DNA of 64,000 nt from JAPULR01 sp963665075 (GCA_963665075.1 OY762063.1:62001-126000); one strand, 5' to 3'; positions 53,003 through 62,832 are shown, numbered from the stretch's first letter. Numbers and translations: made by a program. The notes: generated from the letters alone by a model not told the origin.

Positions 53003-53929
53003 CTAATATCGGATGCGCGGGTCGAGGAATCGGTAGCCCACGTCCACTATGAGATTTGCCACCACGAAGGCCGCCGCGATTATCAGCACCAGCGCCGTTA
53101 TCACCGGATAGTCTCTGGAGAAGAACGCCTCGATGGCCAGGCTGCCGATGCCCGGAATGCCGAAGTAGCCCTCCGTTATGAACGACCCCTCCACCAGCGT
53201 CGCCAGCGATAGCCCCACCACCGTAAACACCGGAATCAACGAATTCCGCAGGATGTGCCGCCGACGCACGATGAACTCGCTCAACCCCTTCGCCCGCGCC
53301 GTCCTCACGTAGTCCTGCGACAGCACCTCCAGCGTGCTCGCCCGCGTCAGCCGCGTAATCACCGCAATCCCCGGCACCCCCAGCACCAGCGCCGGCATGA
53401 TGATTCGCGTATCGAAGAACCCTCCCCAGCCCTGAATCGGCAGTATCCCCAGCCACAGCCCGAAGGCTAGCAGCAGCACCGGCGCGGTGATGAACACGGG
53501 CAGCGACATGAAGAACAGCGTGATGCTCACCGTCGTCACGTCTATCCACGTCCCCTGCTTGATGGCCGTGAAGACCCCCAGTGGTATGCCCAGCGACAAC
53601 GCCACGATGGAAGCGGCCAGTCCCAACTGCGCCGATACCCATATCCGCTTCCCGATCAGCTCCGCCACCGTCCGGTCGCGATACTTGTAGCTCTCCCCCA
53701 GGTCGCCTTGCAGCAGGTTCTTGATGTAGACGCCGTACTGCACGAACACGTTTCTATCCAATCCGCGCTGCTGCCGGATCCGCTCCACGACTTCGGGATT
53801 ATTATATTGGCCCTGGAGAACCTCCACCGGGTCTCCAGGGCCGTATGTGCCGAGCAGGAACGTGATGAGGGCTACGATTAGAAGCAGCGCCGGCGTCCAC
53901 GCCAACCGTCTTATTACGTATGCCCCCAT
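53003..53929 (-). CDS. Peptide/nickel-type ABC transporter permease, DppB-like
   Basis: 308 residues and six helices. AYVIRRLAWTPALLLIVALI start, GDLGESYKYRDRTVAELI near 75, and the EAA loop VRTARAKGLSEFIVRRRHILRN near 205 (split here) are typical. Ends with FLDPRIRY, the usual DppB C-terminus. 12 bp from both neighbours, so one operon with the binding protein and DppC. Confidence 0.92.
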   Translation of the reverse strand: MGAYVIRRLAWTPALLLIVALITFLLGTYGPGDPVEVLQGQYNNPEVVERIRQQRGLDRNVFVQYGVYIKNLLQGDLGESYKYRDRTVAELIGKRIWVSAQLGLAASIVALSLGIPLGVFTAIKQGTWIDVTTVSITLFFMSLPVFITAPVLLLAFGLWLGILPIQGWGGFFDTRIIMPALVLGVPGIAVITRLTRASTLEVLSQDYVRTARAKGLSEFIVRRRHILRNSLIPVFTVVGLSLATLVEGSFITEGYFGIPGIGSLAIEAFFSRDYPVITALVLIIAAAFVVANLIVDVGYRFLDPRIRY

Positions 53930-53941
53930 CCGCGCCTGAGC

Positions 53942-55687
53942 CTATTCGTCTATGCGGACGAATCGCAGTCGAGGCACAATCAACTGCGTCAGGTAGTAGT
54001 CCTTCACGTAGGGCTTGATGAGAACGTACTGCTCCCCCGCGTGCCACAGCGGAATCCACGGCGCCTCGTCCACGATTATCTCTTCCGCCTGCTTGTACAG
54101 GTCGTACCGCACGTCCTGATTCGTCTCCGTTCGCGCCTTCTCCAGCAGCGCGTCCACGTCGGCGTTGCCGTAGCGGGTGTGGTTGTTGCTGCTCTCGCTG
54201 TGGAACAGGATGTCCAGGAAGTTCTCCGGGTCCGGATAGTCCGCAATCCACCCGATCTGGAACATGTCGAACCGCCGCTTGTGCAGGTCCTGCAAGTACG
54301 TGGCGAACTCCGTCTGCTGGAACTCCACCTGCACCCCCAGCACCTCATTCCAGGTGTGCGTGATGCTCTCCAGATCCAGGTCCACCGACGCCCCGAATCC
54401 GCCCGGCACCGTCAAGATAATCGGATAGTCGTTGATGTTGTCGGCGTACTTCGACTCGCTCAATAGCTGCTGCGCCTTGTCAGGATTGAATGGATACCCC
54501 GGAAGCTGGTCGTTGAACGCGGGGAATCCCGGCGGCAGAATCCCCCTCGCCGGAGTCACCAGGTCTCCCAGCACCAGACTCGCAATCTCCTGCCGGTTGA
54601 CCGCGTAGTTCAAAGCCTGACGCACCTTCACGTCGTCAAAGGGCGGCGCCGTCACGTTCATCCCGATGTAGCTCGTGCTGAAGGAAGGAAGCGCCTGCGT
54701 AAGCTCGGCGTTCAGGTTGTTGTTCGGGTCCAGCAGCCTGTCCAGATCGGCGATGCCCACGCCTGTGACGTCGATTTCGTCGTTCTCGTACATCAGCATC
54801 GAAGTGCCGCCGCTGAGTATCAACTCCACCCGCTCCAGGTAGGCCGGCCCCAGGTGATAGTCGGGATTCTTCTCCAGAATCATCCGCTCCCCCGGCACGT
54901 ACTCCGCCAGTTTGAACGGGCCGGAGCCGTTCGGCTCCCGCACCCACCGGCGTCCCGACTCCACGTTCTCCCTGTCCAGCACGAAGGCCGTCGGATAGGT
55001 GAGCTTGTAGATGAAGTAGGACTTCGGCTCCTTGATGGTGATTTCCAGCGTGTAATCGTCGACGACCCGCACCCCCTGCACCTCCCGCGCCTCGCCGTCC
55101 AGCTTCTCCTGAAGCCCCACGATGTCGCCCAGGTACTGGTCCACCACCAGCGACTCCGTGATGGCGTCCGCCGCCCGCTCCAGCGACCACTTGAAGTCAT
55201 GGGCAGTGATGGGCTTCCCGTTATGGAACACGGCATCCCGCCGCAGCCGGAAGGTGTACACCAGCCCGTCCGCGCTCACGTCCCACCCTTCGGCCAGGTC
55301 CGGCACAATCTGCAACTGCGGATTGATGGTCACCAGCCCGCCGAAGATCTCGATGATTACCGTCGCCGATGTGGCGTCCGTCGTCAGATGGGGGTCCAGC
55401 GTCGGCGGGTCGGAAAACAGCCGGCGCAGCGTGCCCCGCTGCCTCTCTGCCCTCGGCTCCTCTTGAGCCGCCGCCGTCGGCTGCTCCGCCGGCGCTGTTG
55501 TCTCCCCCGCCGCCTGTGTCGGCGCCGCCGTCGCTCCGGGCGTCGCCGCGGGTTCCCCGGTGGTCGGCCTCGACCCGCACGCCGCCAACGCCAACGCCGA
55601 CGCCAGCATCAGCAGCGCGGCAAACCCCACCCAAATTGTCCTGTTTCGCAAGAAAGTCATTGATTTCATCATTCCCAACCAAGTCAT
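53942..55687 (-). CDS. Peptide ABC transporter substrate-binding lipoprotein (family 5)
   Basis: 581 residues. Lipobox LAAC near Cys37, a Pro/Ala/Thr-rich linker to about 80, then the SBP_bac_5 domain with RLFSDPPTLDPHLTTDA, YTFRLRRDAVFHNGKPITAHDFKWS (split) and VRQALNYAVNRQEI. It captures oligopeptides or similar solutes outside the membrane. GGGAG seven bases before ATG at 55687 supports the long N-terminus. First gene of a three-gene operon; the ATPases are 2.5 kb away on the other strand. Confidence 0.9.
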   Translation of the reverse strand: MTWLGMMKSMTFLRNRTIWVGFAALLMLASALALAACGSRPTTGEPAATPGATAAPTQAAGETTAPAEQPTAAAQEEPRAERQRGTLRRLFSDPPTLDPHLTTDATSATVIIEIFGGLVTINPQLQIVPDLAEGWDVSADGLVYTFRLRRDAVFHNGKPITAHDFKWSLERAADAITESLVVDQYLGDIVGLQEKLDGEAREVQGVRVVDDYTLEITIKEPKSYFIYKLTYPTAFVLDRENVESGRRWVREPNGSGPFKLAEYVPGERMILEKNPDYHLGPAYLERVELILSGGTSMLMYENDEIDVTGVGIADLDRLLDPNNNLNAELTQALPSFSTSYIGMNVTAPPFDDVKVRQALNYAVNRQEIASLVLGDLVTPARGILPPGFPAFNDQLPGYPFNPDKAQQLLSESKYADNINDYPIILTVPGGFGASVDLDLESITHTWNEVLGVQVEFQQTEFATYLQDLHKRRFDMFQIGWIADYPDPENFLDILFHSESSNNHTRYGNADVDALLEKARTETNQDVRYDLYKQAEEIIVDEAPWIPLWHAGEQYVLIKPYVKDYYLTQLIVPRLRFVRIDE

Positions 55688-55801
55688 TTTCTAACTCCCG
55701 ATTCTAAATGAACCCACTGAATGCTACAATACGTATACCATTCAGGCCAACACCGGACGCGTCAAGCCCGGCAAGGCCGAATCCAACGACGGTAGCGGCA
55801 G

Positions 55802-57187
55802 ATGTTCAAACTTAAACAATCTCACCTCAAACCCCTCCTCATCCTTACCCTGGCGGCTTCCCTCGTCCTCCTGACCCTCGCCGCCTGCCAGGGCCGCCCC
55901 GGCTCATCAACCGGCTCCGGCCCGGAGCAAGTAGTATGGGAAGGTTGGTCCGTCATCATAGATTCATACGTTGCCAGCGATTCTTTGGATTCTGAACGCG
56001 TCGCGGGTGACATAATCGTCGGTATGCTGGACGCCGCCGAGAAGCCCCACTACCCCTTCCTCTCCGACATGTCCGACTTCCGCGGCCGGCCCCCCCGGTC
56101 CGTGCCCGAGGGGTTCGAAGACGTTTGGCGCGCCTGGCAGCTTTTCCGTGAAACCTGGCCCGAAGTTGACCCCGCCGTCCTCGCCGACGCCGCCCTCACC
56201 AGCATGATGGCTTCCCTGGAAACCGACGACCGCGTCAGTTCCTACCTCAACGCCGAGGACTACCAGCGCTCCCAGGAGGACGAACGCGAGGTCAGCTACC
56301 AGGGCGTCGGCGCGGTTATGAGCATGGAGGACGGGCAGCTGACCATCGTTTCCCTGATGAGCGACGCCCCCGCCGCCAGAGCCGGCCTCCAGCGAAACGA
56401 CGTCATCCTCGAAGTTGACGGCGTCCCCGTAGGCGGCACGGAAATCTCCGACGCCACCTCCAGCATTCGCGGCCCCTCCGGCACCCGCGTAACCTTCCTC
56501 ATCCAGCGCCCCACGGAAACCGACCCCCGCGAGGTCAGCATCACCCGCGGCAACGTCAACGTCCCCACCGTCGATATGTCCCTCCTCCCCAGCTCCGTCG
56601 GCTATATGTACATCCAGGCCTTCTACGACCACACCATCGACGAGGTGCTGGACGTGCTGGAGACCTTCAACGAACTGGAGACCCTGGGCATGGTTCTCGA
56701 CCTTCGCAGCAACCGTATCGGCTCCCTCGAACTCGCCCGCGACGTGGCCGCCCAGTTCATCAGCGACGGCCTTTTCGCCTACCAGGTGGACAACGAGCAG
56801 AACCGCACCGACTTCCACCTTCAGGAAGGCGGCGGAACCGGCGTCCTCGACCAGGAAGTGAAGCTCGTCATTCTCGTAAACCAGGGCACCGCCGAGGCCG
56901 CCGAAGCCCTCGCCGGCGCCCTTCAGGATGCCGGACGCGGCATTGTCATGGGCGACCCCACCGGAGGCCGCGGCTCCACCAACGACTACTTCACCCTCAG
57001 CAACGGCGGCGCCCTATACCTCCCCGTTTCCCACTGGTTCACCCCCTTGGGCCGCGCCATCAGCGGCGAGGGCATCCAGCCCGACATCGCCGCCTCCCTC
57101 AGCCAGGAAGACCTCATTATGAACCGGGACAGCCAGCTTCAGCGCGCCTACGAATACCTAGACCAATCCCTCCCCGCCTTCCGCTAA
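55802..57187 (+). CDS. S41 protease-like lipoprotein lacking the catalytic dyad
   Basis: 461 residues, lipobox LAAC near Cys29. PDZ domain at about 165-255 (GVGAVMSMEDGQLTIVSLMS, RNDVILEVDGVPV), then the S41 core (MVLDLRSNRIG, LVNQGTAEAAEALAGAL). Aligned with active CtpA proteins, the nucleophile Ser is Glu365 and the Lys is Arg390 (GGRG for GKG). The paralogue at 60525 keeps both. It is probably a non-catalytic peptide-binding homologue. Divergent from the ABC operon. Confidence 0.82.
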   Translation: MFKLKQSHLKPLLILTLAASLVLLTLAACQGRPGSSTGSGPEQVVWEGWSVIIDSYVASDSLDSERVAGDIIVGMLDAAEKPHYPFLSDMSDFRGRPPRSVPEGFEDVWRAWQLFRETWPEVDPAVLADAALTSMMASLETDDRVSSYLNAEDYQRSQEDEREVSYQGVGAVMSMEDGQLTIVSLMSDAPAARAGLQRNDVILEVDGVPVGGTEISDATSSIRGPSGTRVTFLIQRPTETDPREVSITRGNVNVPTVDMSLLPSSVGYMYIQAFYDHTIDEVLDVLETFNELETLGMVLDLRSNRIGSLELARDVAAQFISDGLFAYQVDNEQNRTDFHLQEGGGTGVLDQEVKLVILVNQGTAEAAEALAGALQDAGRGIVMGDPTGGRGSTNDYFTLSNGGALYLPVSHWFTPLGRAISGEGIQPDIAASLSQEDLIMNRDSQLQRAYEYLDQSLPAFR

Positions 57188-57239
57188 CCCCCACCATGCA
57201 CACACCCCCCACCCCTACACCCCGCTCGCCATTCCCGCG

Positions 57240-57392
57240 CCTCCTCTCGTCATTCCCGCCTATCCCTCCGTCATTCCCGCGCAGGCGGGAATCCATCTTA
57301 TCCCTTCCCCCGTTCTGGGGGAAGGTTAGAGCCTGCCCCACCAACTACCCCACCTGTCATTCTGAGGAGGCCCCGCGGCGAAGAATCCCGGT
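57240..57392. repeat. Intergenic repeat cluster
   Basis: CATTCCCGCGCAGGCGGGAATCC (about 57271-57293), a TTCCCCC..GGGGGAAGG unit (57302-57327), and CATTCTGAGGAGGCCCCG with GAAGAATCCCG (57358-57390). No gene between 57187 and 57435. Confidence 0.75.
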
Positions 57393-57434
57393 TGTGGAAT
57401 ACACTGCGAGATTCCTCCCTACGCCCAAAATAAC

Positions 57435-58148
57435 ATGGGGGCAGCACACACTTTGCTTTACATAAATCCACGCCTTACAAGGAATACCGCCGCAACCCTC
57501 CTCCTCGCCATCACCGCCCTACTCCTCCTCTCCGCCTGCGGCGCCGACGAAACCCCCACCCGCACCCCCACGCCCACGCCTCCGCTCCTCAGCGTCCAGG
57601 AGCACATGCAAAGGGGCGACGCCTTCCTCGAAAACAAGCAGCCCGGCGCCGCCCTTCGCGAATACCGCAGCGCCATCAAGGTCGATTCCCAGCACGCCCC
57701 CGCCCGCCTCGGCCTCGGCAAGGCCCACGCCATGAGAGCCGAGCACGACCTCGCCCTCGACGAATACAGGCGCGCCATCCGCATCGACCCCAACCTCGCC
57801 GAAGCCTACTTCGAACGCGGCAAGGTCTACGGCGCCCAGGCCAAGCTCACCCCCGCCATGCGCGACTTCGACAAGTCAATTGAACTCGACCCCGCCAACG
57901 CCGCCGTCTACAACAGCCGCGGCTTCGCCCTGATAGCTATGGGCAGGGTGGACGAAGCCCTCGCCGATTTCGACAAGGCCATCGAACTCGACCCCGAACT
58001 CGCCCACGCCTACGCCAACCGCGCCTTCACCTACGCCGCCCTCGGCAACGACGCCGACGCCGAATCCGACGCGCAAAAGGCCATCGAACTGGGCCTCAAC
58101 GCCAACGAAATCATGGCCCAGCTAGAAACCGTCCGAAATTCCCGCTAG
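57435..58148 (+). CDS. TPR-repeat lipoprotein
   Basis: 237 residues. A somewhat long signal region ends in lipobox LSAC near Cys35, followed by a Thr/Pro linker. Five TPR units cover about 55-225 (for example AEAYFERGKVYGAQAKLTPA and AHAYANRAFTYAALGNDADA). It should act as a protein-interaction scaffold on the outer face of the membrane. 17 bp upstream of the DppD-like ATPase, so possibly co-transcribed. Confidence 0.8.
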   Translation: MGAAHTLLYINPRLTRNTAATLLLAITALLLLSACGADETPTRTPTPTPPLLSVQEHMQRGDAFLENKQPGAALREYRSAIKVDSQHAPARLGLGKAHAMRAEHDLALDEYRRAIRIDPNLAEAYFERGKVYGAQAKLTPAMRDFDKSIELDPANAAVYNSRGFALIAMGRVDEALADFDKAIELDPELAHAYANRAFTYAALGNDADAESDAQKAIELGLNANEIMAQLETVRNSR

Positions 58149-58165
58149 CCTGCCACTCATCCACC

Positions 58166-59161
58166 ATGCCGCCCCTCCTCGAAGTCCAGAACCTCCACAC
58201 CTACTTCTACACCGGCGCCGGCGTGGTCAAGGCCGTCAACGACGTCTCCTACCACGTCGGCCAGGGCGAGGCCGTCGGCATCGTCGGCGAAAGCGGCAGC
58301 GGCAAGAGCGTCAGCGCCCTCTCCATCCTCGGCCTCGTCCCCTATCCCGGCCGCATCGTCCAAGGCCGCGTCCTCTTCGAAGGCGCCAACCTCCTCGACC
58401 TCGGCGACCGGGAGATGCAGCGAATACGCGGAAACCGCATCGGCATGATCTTCCAGGAGCCAATGACTTCCCTCAACCCCGTCCTCACCATCGAAAGACA
58501 GCTAACCGAATCCCTCGAAACCCATCTGGATATGAGTCGCCGCGCCGCCCGCCGCCGCGCCGTCGAGCTTCTCGAAATGGTCGGAATCCCCGACCCCCAC
58601 CAGCGCATCAAGGAGCACCCCCACCGGCTCAGCGGCGGCATGCGGCAGCGCGTGATGATTGCGATGGCCCTCAGCTGCAACCCCAACCTGATTATCGCCG
58701 ACGAACCCACCACCGCGGTGGACGTTACCATCCAGGCCCAGCTTCTCGAACTGATGAAAAATCTCACCCGCGAACTCAACGTCGCCCTCATCATCATCAG
58801 CCACAACATGGGCATCGTCGCCCGCTACGTCGATAGAGTCTTCATCATGTACGCCGGCAAGATCGTCGAAAGCGGCCCCGTCGCCGACACCTTCCGCTCC
58901 CCCCAGCACCCCTACACCCTCGGCCTGCTGCGCTCCATCCCCCGCCTCGACCTGCCAAGACGGGAAGTCTTGGAATCCATCCCCGGCCAGCCGCCCGACC
59001 TGTCAATGTTGCCGGAAGGATGCGCCTTCAGGGACCGTTGCACCTACGCCATAGACAGGTGCGCCGACGAAGTCCCCCCGCTAACCGACGTGACCCCAAA
59101 TCAGCAATCCGCCTGCTGGAAATCCCCCATCTCCCCCACGCCCGAGACCAGTGCCCCATGA
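58166..59161 (+). CDS. Peptide ABC transporter ATP-binding protein, DppD-like
   Basis: 331 residues. Walker A GESGSGKS near 40, Q-loop FQEPMTSLNP near 95, signature LSGGMRQRV near 152, Walker B LIIADEPT near 172, then the OppD-type C-terminal Cys motif GCAFRDRCTYAIDRC with SACW. Its TGA overlaps the ATG of the partner ATPase. Likely powers the permeases at 52001-53929. Confidence 0.92.
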   Translation: MPPLLEVQNLHTYFYTGAGVVKAVNDVSYHVGQGEAVGIVGESGSGKSVSALSILGLVPYPGRIVQGRVLFEGANLLDLGDREMQRIRGNRIGMIFQEPMTSLNPVLTIERQLTESLETHLDMSRRAARRRAVELLEMVGIPDPHQRIKEHPHRLSGGMRQRVMIAMALSCNPNLIIADEPTTAVDVTIQAQLLELMKNLTRELNVALIIISHNMGIVARYVDRVFIMYAGKIVESGPVADTFRSPQHPYTLGLLRSIPRLDLPRREVLESIPGQPPDLSMLPEGCAFRDRCTYAIDRCADEVPPLTDVTPNQQSACWKSPISPTPETSAP

Positions 59162-60177
59162 CCGCTCCCAACGACGCCATCCTCCGGCTCCAAGGGCTGA
59201 AGATGCACTTCCCCGTCACCTCCGGCATCTTCTTCCAGCGCGTTCAGGGCTGGATAAAAGCCGTCGATGGCGTCTCCCTCGAAATCAAACGCGGCGAAAC
59301 CCTCGGCTTGGTCGGCGAAAGCGGCTGCGGCAAGACCACCCTCGGACGCTGCGTCCTGCGTCTCTACAAGCCCACCGCCGGAAGCGTCGAATTCGACGGA
59401 CAGGACATCACCGACCTGGGCAACCGGGACTTGCGGCCCTTCCGACGCCGGATGCAGGTCATCTTCCAGGACCCCTACGCCTCCCTGAACCCCCGCATGA
59501 CCGCGGGCCGCATAATCGGCGAACCCCTCGCCATCCACAAGACCGTCGCCAACAAGGAAGAACAGCGCCGCCGCGTCCTCGAACTGGCGGAAATCGTCAG
59601 CTTCCACCCCTCCATGCTGGACCGATTCCCCCACGAATTCAGCAGCGGCCAGCGACAGCGCATCGGCATCGCCCGCGCCCTGGCCCTCAACCCCGAATTC
59701 ATCGTCGCCGACGAACCCGTTTCCGCCCTCGACGTTTCCATTCAGGCCCAGATTATCAACCTGCTCATGGAACTCCAGCAGCAGATGGGCCTCACCTATC
59801 TCTTCATCGCCCACGACCTCTCCGTCGTCCGACACATCAGCGACCGCGTCGCCGTCATGTACCTCGGCCACATAGTGGAGTTGGCCGACAGCGACGCCAT
59901 CTACTCCGACCCGGCCCACCCCTACACCCAGGCGCTGCTTTCGGCGGTGCCCGTCCCCGACCCGGTCGTGGAAGCGACCCGGCAGCCCATAATCCTTCCC
60001 GGCGAGACTCCCAGCCCGTTGAATCCGCCCACCGGCTGCGTCTTCCATCCCCGATGTCCTATCGCCGAAGAACGCTGCTCCCGCGAAACCCCCGAACTCC
60101 GACAAGTCCGCCCCAACCACTACGCCGCCTGCCTCCTCACCCCCGGCTACGACGCGGCCCACTCCACCAAACCATGA
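59158..60177 (+). CDS. Peptide ABC transporter ATP-binding protein, DppF-like
   Basis: 339 residues. Walker A GESGCGKTT near 57, Q-loop FQDPYASLNPRM near 103, signature FSSGQRQRI near 160, Walker B FIVADEPVSALD near 180 and the C-terminal GCVFHPRCPIAEERC motif. ATG at 59158 overlaps the previous stop (ATGA), the usual DppD-DppF arrangement. Confidence 0.92.
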   Translation: MTAPNDAILRLQGLKMHFPVTSGIFFQRVQGWIKAVDGVSLEIKRGETLGLVGESGCGKTTLGRCVLRLYKPTAGSVEFDGQDITDLGNRDLRPFRRRMQVIFQDPYASLNPRMTAGRIIGEPLAIHKTVANKEEQRRRVLELAEIVSFHPSMLDRFPHEFSSGQRQRIGIARALALNPEFIVADEPVSALDVSIQAQIINLLMELQQQMGLTYLFIAHDLSVVRHISDRVAVMYLGHIVELADSDAIYSDPAHPYTQALLSAVPVPDPVVEATRQPIILPGETPSPLNPPTGCVFHPRCPIAEERCSRETPELRQVRPNHYAACLLTPGYDAAHSTKP

Positions 60178-60194
60178 CACCTAATCAACCACCC

Positions 60195-60450
60195 CTCCGT
60201 CATTCCCGCGTAGGCGGGAATCCATCTTCTCCCTTCCTCCTCCAACATTTCCAATCGTAGGGGCGGGTTTGAAACCCGCCCTTCAATAGCGCCAAACGCC
60301 AAATCCTCATTTCCTCAAAAAATATCCCAGGTTCGCACAATAAATGTTACGTTAACTCCACGCCTCATTTTCCCCAACTTGACATAATATCCCCCCCATT
60401 TTCCCCACTTTATCCCTTCCCCCTTGAAGGGGGAAGGTTAGGATGGGGGT
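60195..60450. repeat. Intergenic repeat cluster
   Basis: CATTCCCGCGTAGGCGGGAATCC (about 60200-60222), a GGGGCGGGTTTGAAACCCGCCC palindrome (near 60261-60282) and a CCTTCCCCCTTGAAGGGGGAAGG unit (60413-60438). AT-rich sequence 60290-60410 contains no ORF. Confidence 0.75.
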
Positions 60451-60524
60451 GAAGTCCCCCCGCCCGCGTAATGGTACAATAGCATCGCTGAACCACCCTC
60501 CCACCGCATCGCCGAGGTTTGAAC

Positions 60525-62051
60525 GTGCCGCGCCCCAAAACTTCAACCCTGCTCCTCATCGCCTTCAACGCCCTCGTCCTCGCCGCCGCCATCGTCGGCT
60601 GCAACCTCTTCAACCGCGATTCCGAGCCCCCCGCCGCCGTCGAAACCATCGTCGTATCCCTCCCGGAAGAAGCCCCCCAGGAATTCGGCGTCCTCTTCGA
60701 AGTCTACAAGCACCTCCTCGAAGACCACTACGACCGCGACAACCTCACCGCCACCCAACTCAGCCGCGGCGCCATCAAAGGAATGCTGGACGCCCTCGAC
60801 GACGACCACTCCGCCTACCTCGCCCCGGAACTCTTCAGCGCCGAACTGGAGAGATTTCGCGGCAACTTCGAAGGCATCGGCGCCGAAGTCACCGAACGCA
60901 ACGGCCAGATCCTCGTCGTCGCCCCCATACCCGACACTCCCGCCGAGGACGCCGGCATCCACTCCGGCGACGTCATCCTGGAGGTCAACGGTCAGAGCGT
61001 CGAGGGCCTCGGCGTCTACGAAGTGGTGGACCTGATCAGGGGTCCCCGCGGCACCGACGTTGAGCTTCTCATCCTGCATCGCAACGCCTCCTCGCCCACC
61101 AAAATCGTCATCACCCGCGGCGTCGTCATCGTGCCCACCCTCGACATCCGCATCCTCAGCGGCGGCATCGCCCATCTGCAACTCAACTTCTTCGGCGAAA
61201 ACACCCTGGAAGAATTCGAAAAAGCTATGGCGAGGGCCGAGCGGCTCAAGGCCAAAGGCATCATTCTCGACCTGCGGAACAACCCCGGAGGACGCGTGGA
61301 TACGGTGGTGGAATTGACCAGCCGCTTCCTCGACGACGGCCTCGTCCTCTACCAGATGGATGGACGGCATCAGCGCATGGAATACCACGTCACCGGCGGC
61401 CGCAAGGCCCCCGACCTGCCCCTCGTCGTCCTTGTCAACGAATTCAGCGCCAGCGCCAGCGAAATCATGGCCGGCGCCCTCCGCGACCACGGGCGCGCCC
61501 AACTCGTCGGCGTGACCACCTTCGGCAAGGGCAGCGTCAACATCCAGCGCCCCCTCAGCGACGGCTCAGGCGTCTACTACAGCATCGCCCGCTGGTTCAC
61601 CCCCGCCGGCGACATGATTGAAGGAGACGGCATCGACCCCGACGTGGTCGTCGAATCCGACCACGAAGGTTCGGAAGACTTCCAGCTGGACAAAGCCATC
61701 GAACTCCTCCGCGAAGCAACCGCCCATCTTCCCTCTTCCAATACCCCCTCTCCCATTCCCGCACAGATGGGAATGGGAGAGGGTTGGGGTGAGGGCCCCT
61801 CCCCCTCCGCTCACTCAAACCACCCCATCCCGCTCACCCTGAGCCTGTCGAAGGGTCGAGCGGGAGCCCATCTTCTCCCATCCTCCGCTCACCCTGAGCC
61901 CATCTCCTCCCACCCGCTCACCCTGAGCTTGTCGAAGGGTCGAGCGTCCCCCGTCACTCCCGCCTCCCCCTCCGTCATTCCCGCCTCCCCCTCCGTCATT
62001 CCCGCGAAGGCGGGAATCCAGGGGGCGGGGTTTGGGGTGGATAGACCATGA
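60525..62051 (+). CDS. S41 C-terminal processing protease with repeat-derived tail
   Basis: 508 residues from a GTG with GAGG at seven bases. Membrane or lipoprotein signal (VGCN near 26), PDZ domain at about 110-190, then the S41 core with LDLRNNPGGRVDTVVEL near 250 and NEFSASASEIMAGAL with nucleophile Ser310 and Lys335 in FGKG. The catalytic domain ends near residue 405. The last 100 or so residues are translated from intergenic repeats (CTGAGCCTGTCGAAGG and CATTCCCGCGAAGGCGGG units), so the original stop was lost. It ends overlapping the smpB ATG. Confidence 0.88.
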   Translation: MPRPKTSTLLLIAFNALVLAAAIVGCNLFNRDSEPPAAVETIVVSLPEEAPQEFGVLFEVYKHLLEDHYDRDNLTATQLSRGAIKGMLDALDDDHSAYLAPELFSAELERFRGNFEGIGAEVTERNGQILVVAPIPDTPAEDAGIHSGDVILEVNGQSVEGLGVYEVVDLIRGPRGTDVELLILHRNASSPTKIVITRGVVIVPTLDIRILSGGIAHLQLNFFGENTLEEFEKAMARAERLKAKGIILDLRNNPGGRVDTVVELTSRFLDDGLVLYQMDGRHQRMEYHVTGGRKAPDLPLVVLVNEFSASASEIMAGALRDHGRAQLVGVTTFGKGSVNIQRPLSDGSGVYYSIARWFTPAGDMIEGDGIDPDVVVESDHEGSEDFQLDKAIELLREATAHLPSSNTPSPIPAQMGMGEGWGEGPSPSAHSNHPIPLTLSLSKGRAGAHLLPSSAHPEPISSHPLTLSLSKGRASPVTPASPSVIPASPSVIPAKAGIQGAGFGVDRP

Positions 62052-62506
62052 AACGCCGCCGACGAGACATAGCCGTCAACCGCCAAGCCTTCTTCAACTA
62101 CGAAGTCCTCGAACGCTTCGAAGCGGGCCTCCAACTCACCGGCACCGAAATCAAATCCATCCGCGCCGCCCGCGTCGACCTCCGCGGCTCCCACGCTCGC
62201 TTCGAAGACAACGAACTATGGCTCCACGGTATGCACGTCGCCCTCTACGACCCTGCCGGACAGAGAAACCACGACCCCAAGCGCCCCCGCAAGCTACTCA
62301 TGCGCCGCAGCGAAATCGCCGAAATTGCGGGCAAAATCTCCCAAAGGGGCCTCACCCTGGTTCCCCTCAGACTTTATGTAAAGAACCACTGGGCCAAAAT
62401 CGAACTCGGCCTCGCCAGGGGCAAACGCCAATACGACAAGCGCAAGGCCATCATCGAACGCGATAAAGACCGCGAAGCCCAACGCGCCCTCCGCCACCTA
62501 ACCTGA
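62048..62506 (+). CDS. smpB: SsrA-binding protein SmpB
   Basis: 152 residues, OB-fold tmRNA partner in ribosome rescue. AVNRQAFFNYEVLERFEAGLQLTGTEIKSIR (split) and HDPKRPRKLLMRRSEI near 78 are diagnostic; the basic tail GKRQYDKRKAIIERDKDREAQ follows. ssrA lies 0.8 kb downstream. The ATG overlaps the stop of the extended protease. Confidence 0.93.
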   Translation: MKRRRRDIAVNRQAFFNYEVLERFEAGLQLTGTEIKSIRAARVDLRGSHARFEDNELWLHGMHVALYDPAGQRNHDPKRPRKLLMRRSEIAEIAGKISQRGLTLVPLRLYVKNHWAKIELGLARGKRQYDKRKAIIERDKDREAQRALRHLT

Positions 62507-62514
62507 CCCCCCGC

Positions 62515-62645
62515 CGTCATTCCCGCGTAGGCGGGAATCCACCCCCCTCTTATCCCTTCCCCCTTGACGGAGACCTTTGCATAACCCCTCCTCAGCAAGC
62601 CGACAAACCTCTTCCCCCTTGACGGGGGAAGATTGAGATGGGGGT
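62515..62645. repeat. Intergenic repeats after smpB
   Basis: CATTCCCGCGTAGGCGGGAATCC and two TTCCCCCTTGACGG(GG) units (62557 and 62610) in direct orientation. Confidence 0.7.
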
Positions 62646-62832
62646 GATTCTCCCCCTCCCCCCAAATTGCCAAAATCCCCTTGACCCCAACTCCCGTCGC
62701 CTGCTACCATCCCCCCATGAAAACTATAGAACAATTATACCAAGACTTCGAAAGGCTCCTGGACGCCCTCGGCATCCCCAAGGAACCCCCAAAGGCTCTT
62801 TCTACGACCTTGCCACCGAAGAGGAGGAAAAC

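Noticed and set aside
61825..62020. Dense CTGAGCCTGTCGAAGG and CATTCCCGCG repeats as a possible CRISPR or integron array
   Set aside because: Unit spacing is irregular, several repeat families are mixed, and the same units are scattered through most intergenic gaps.
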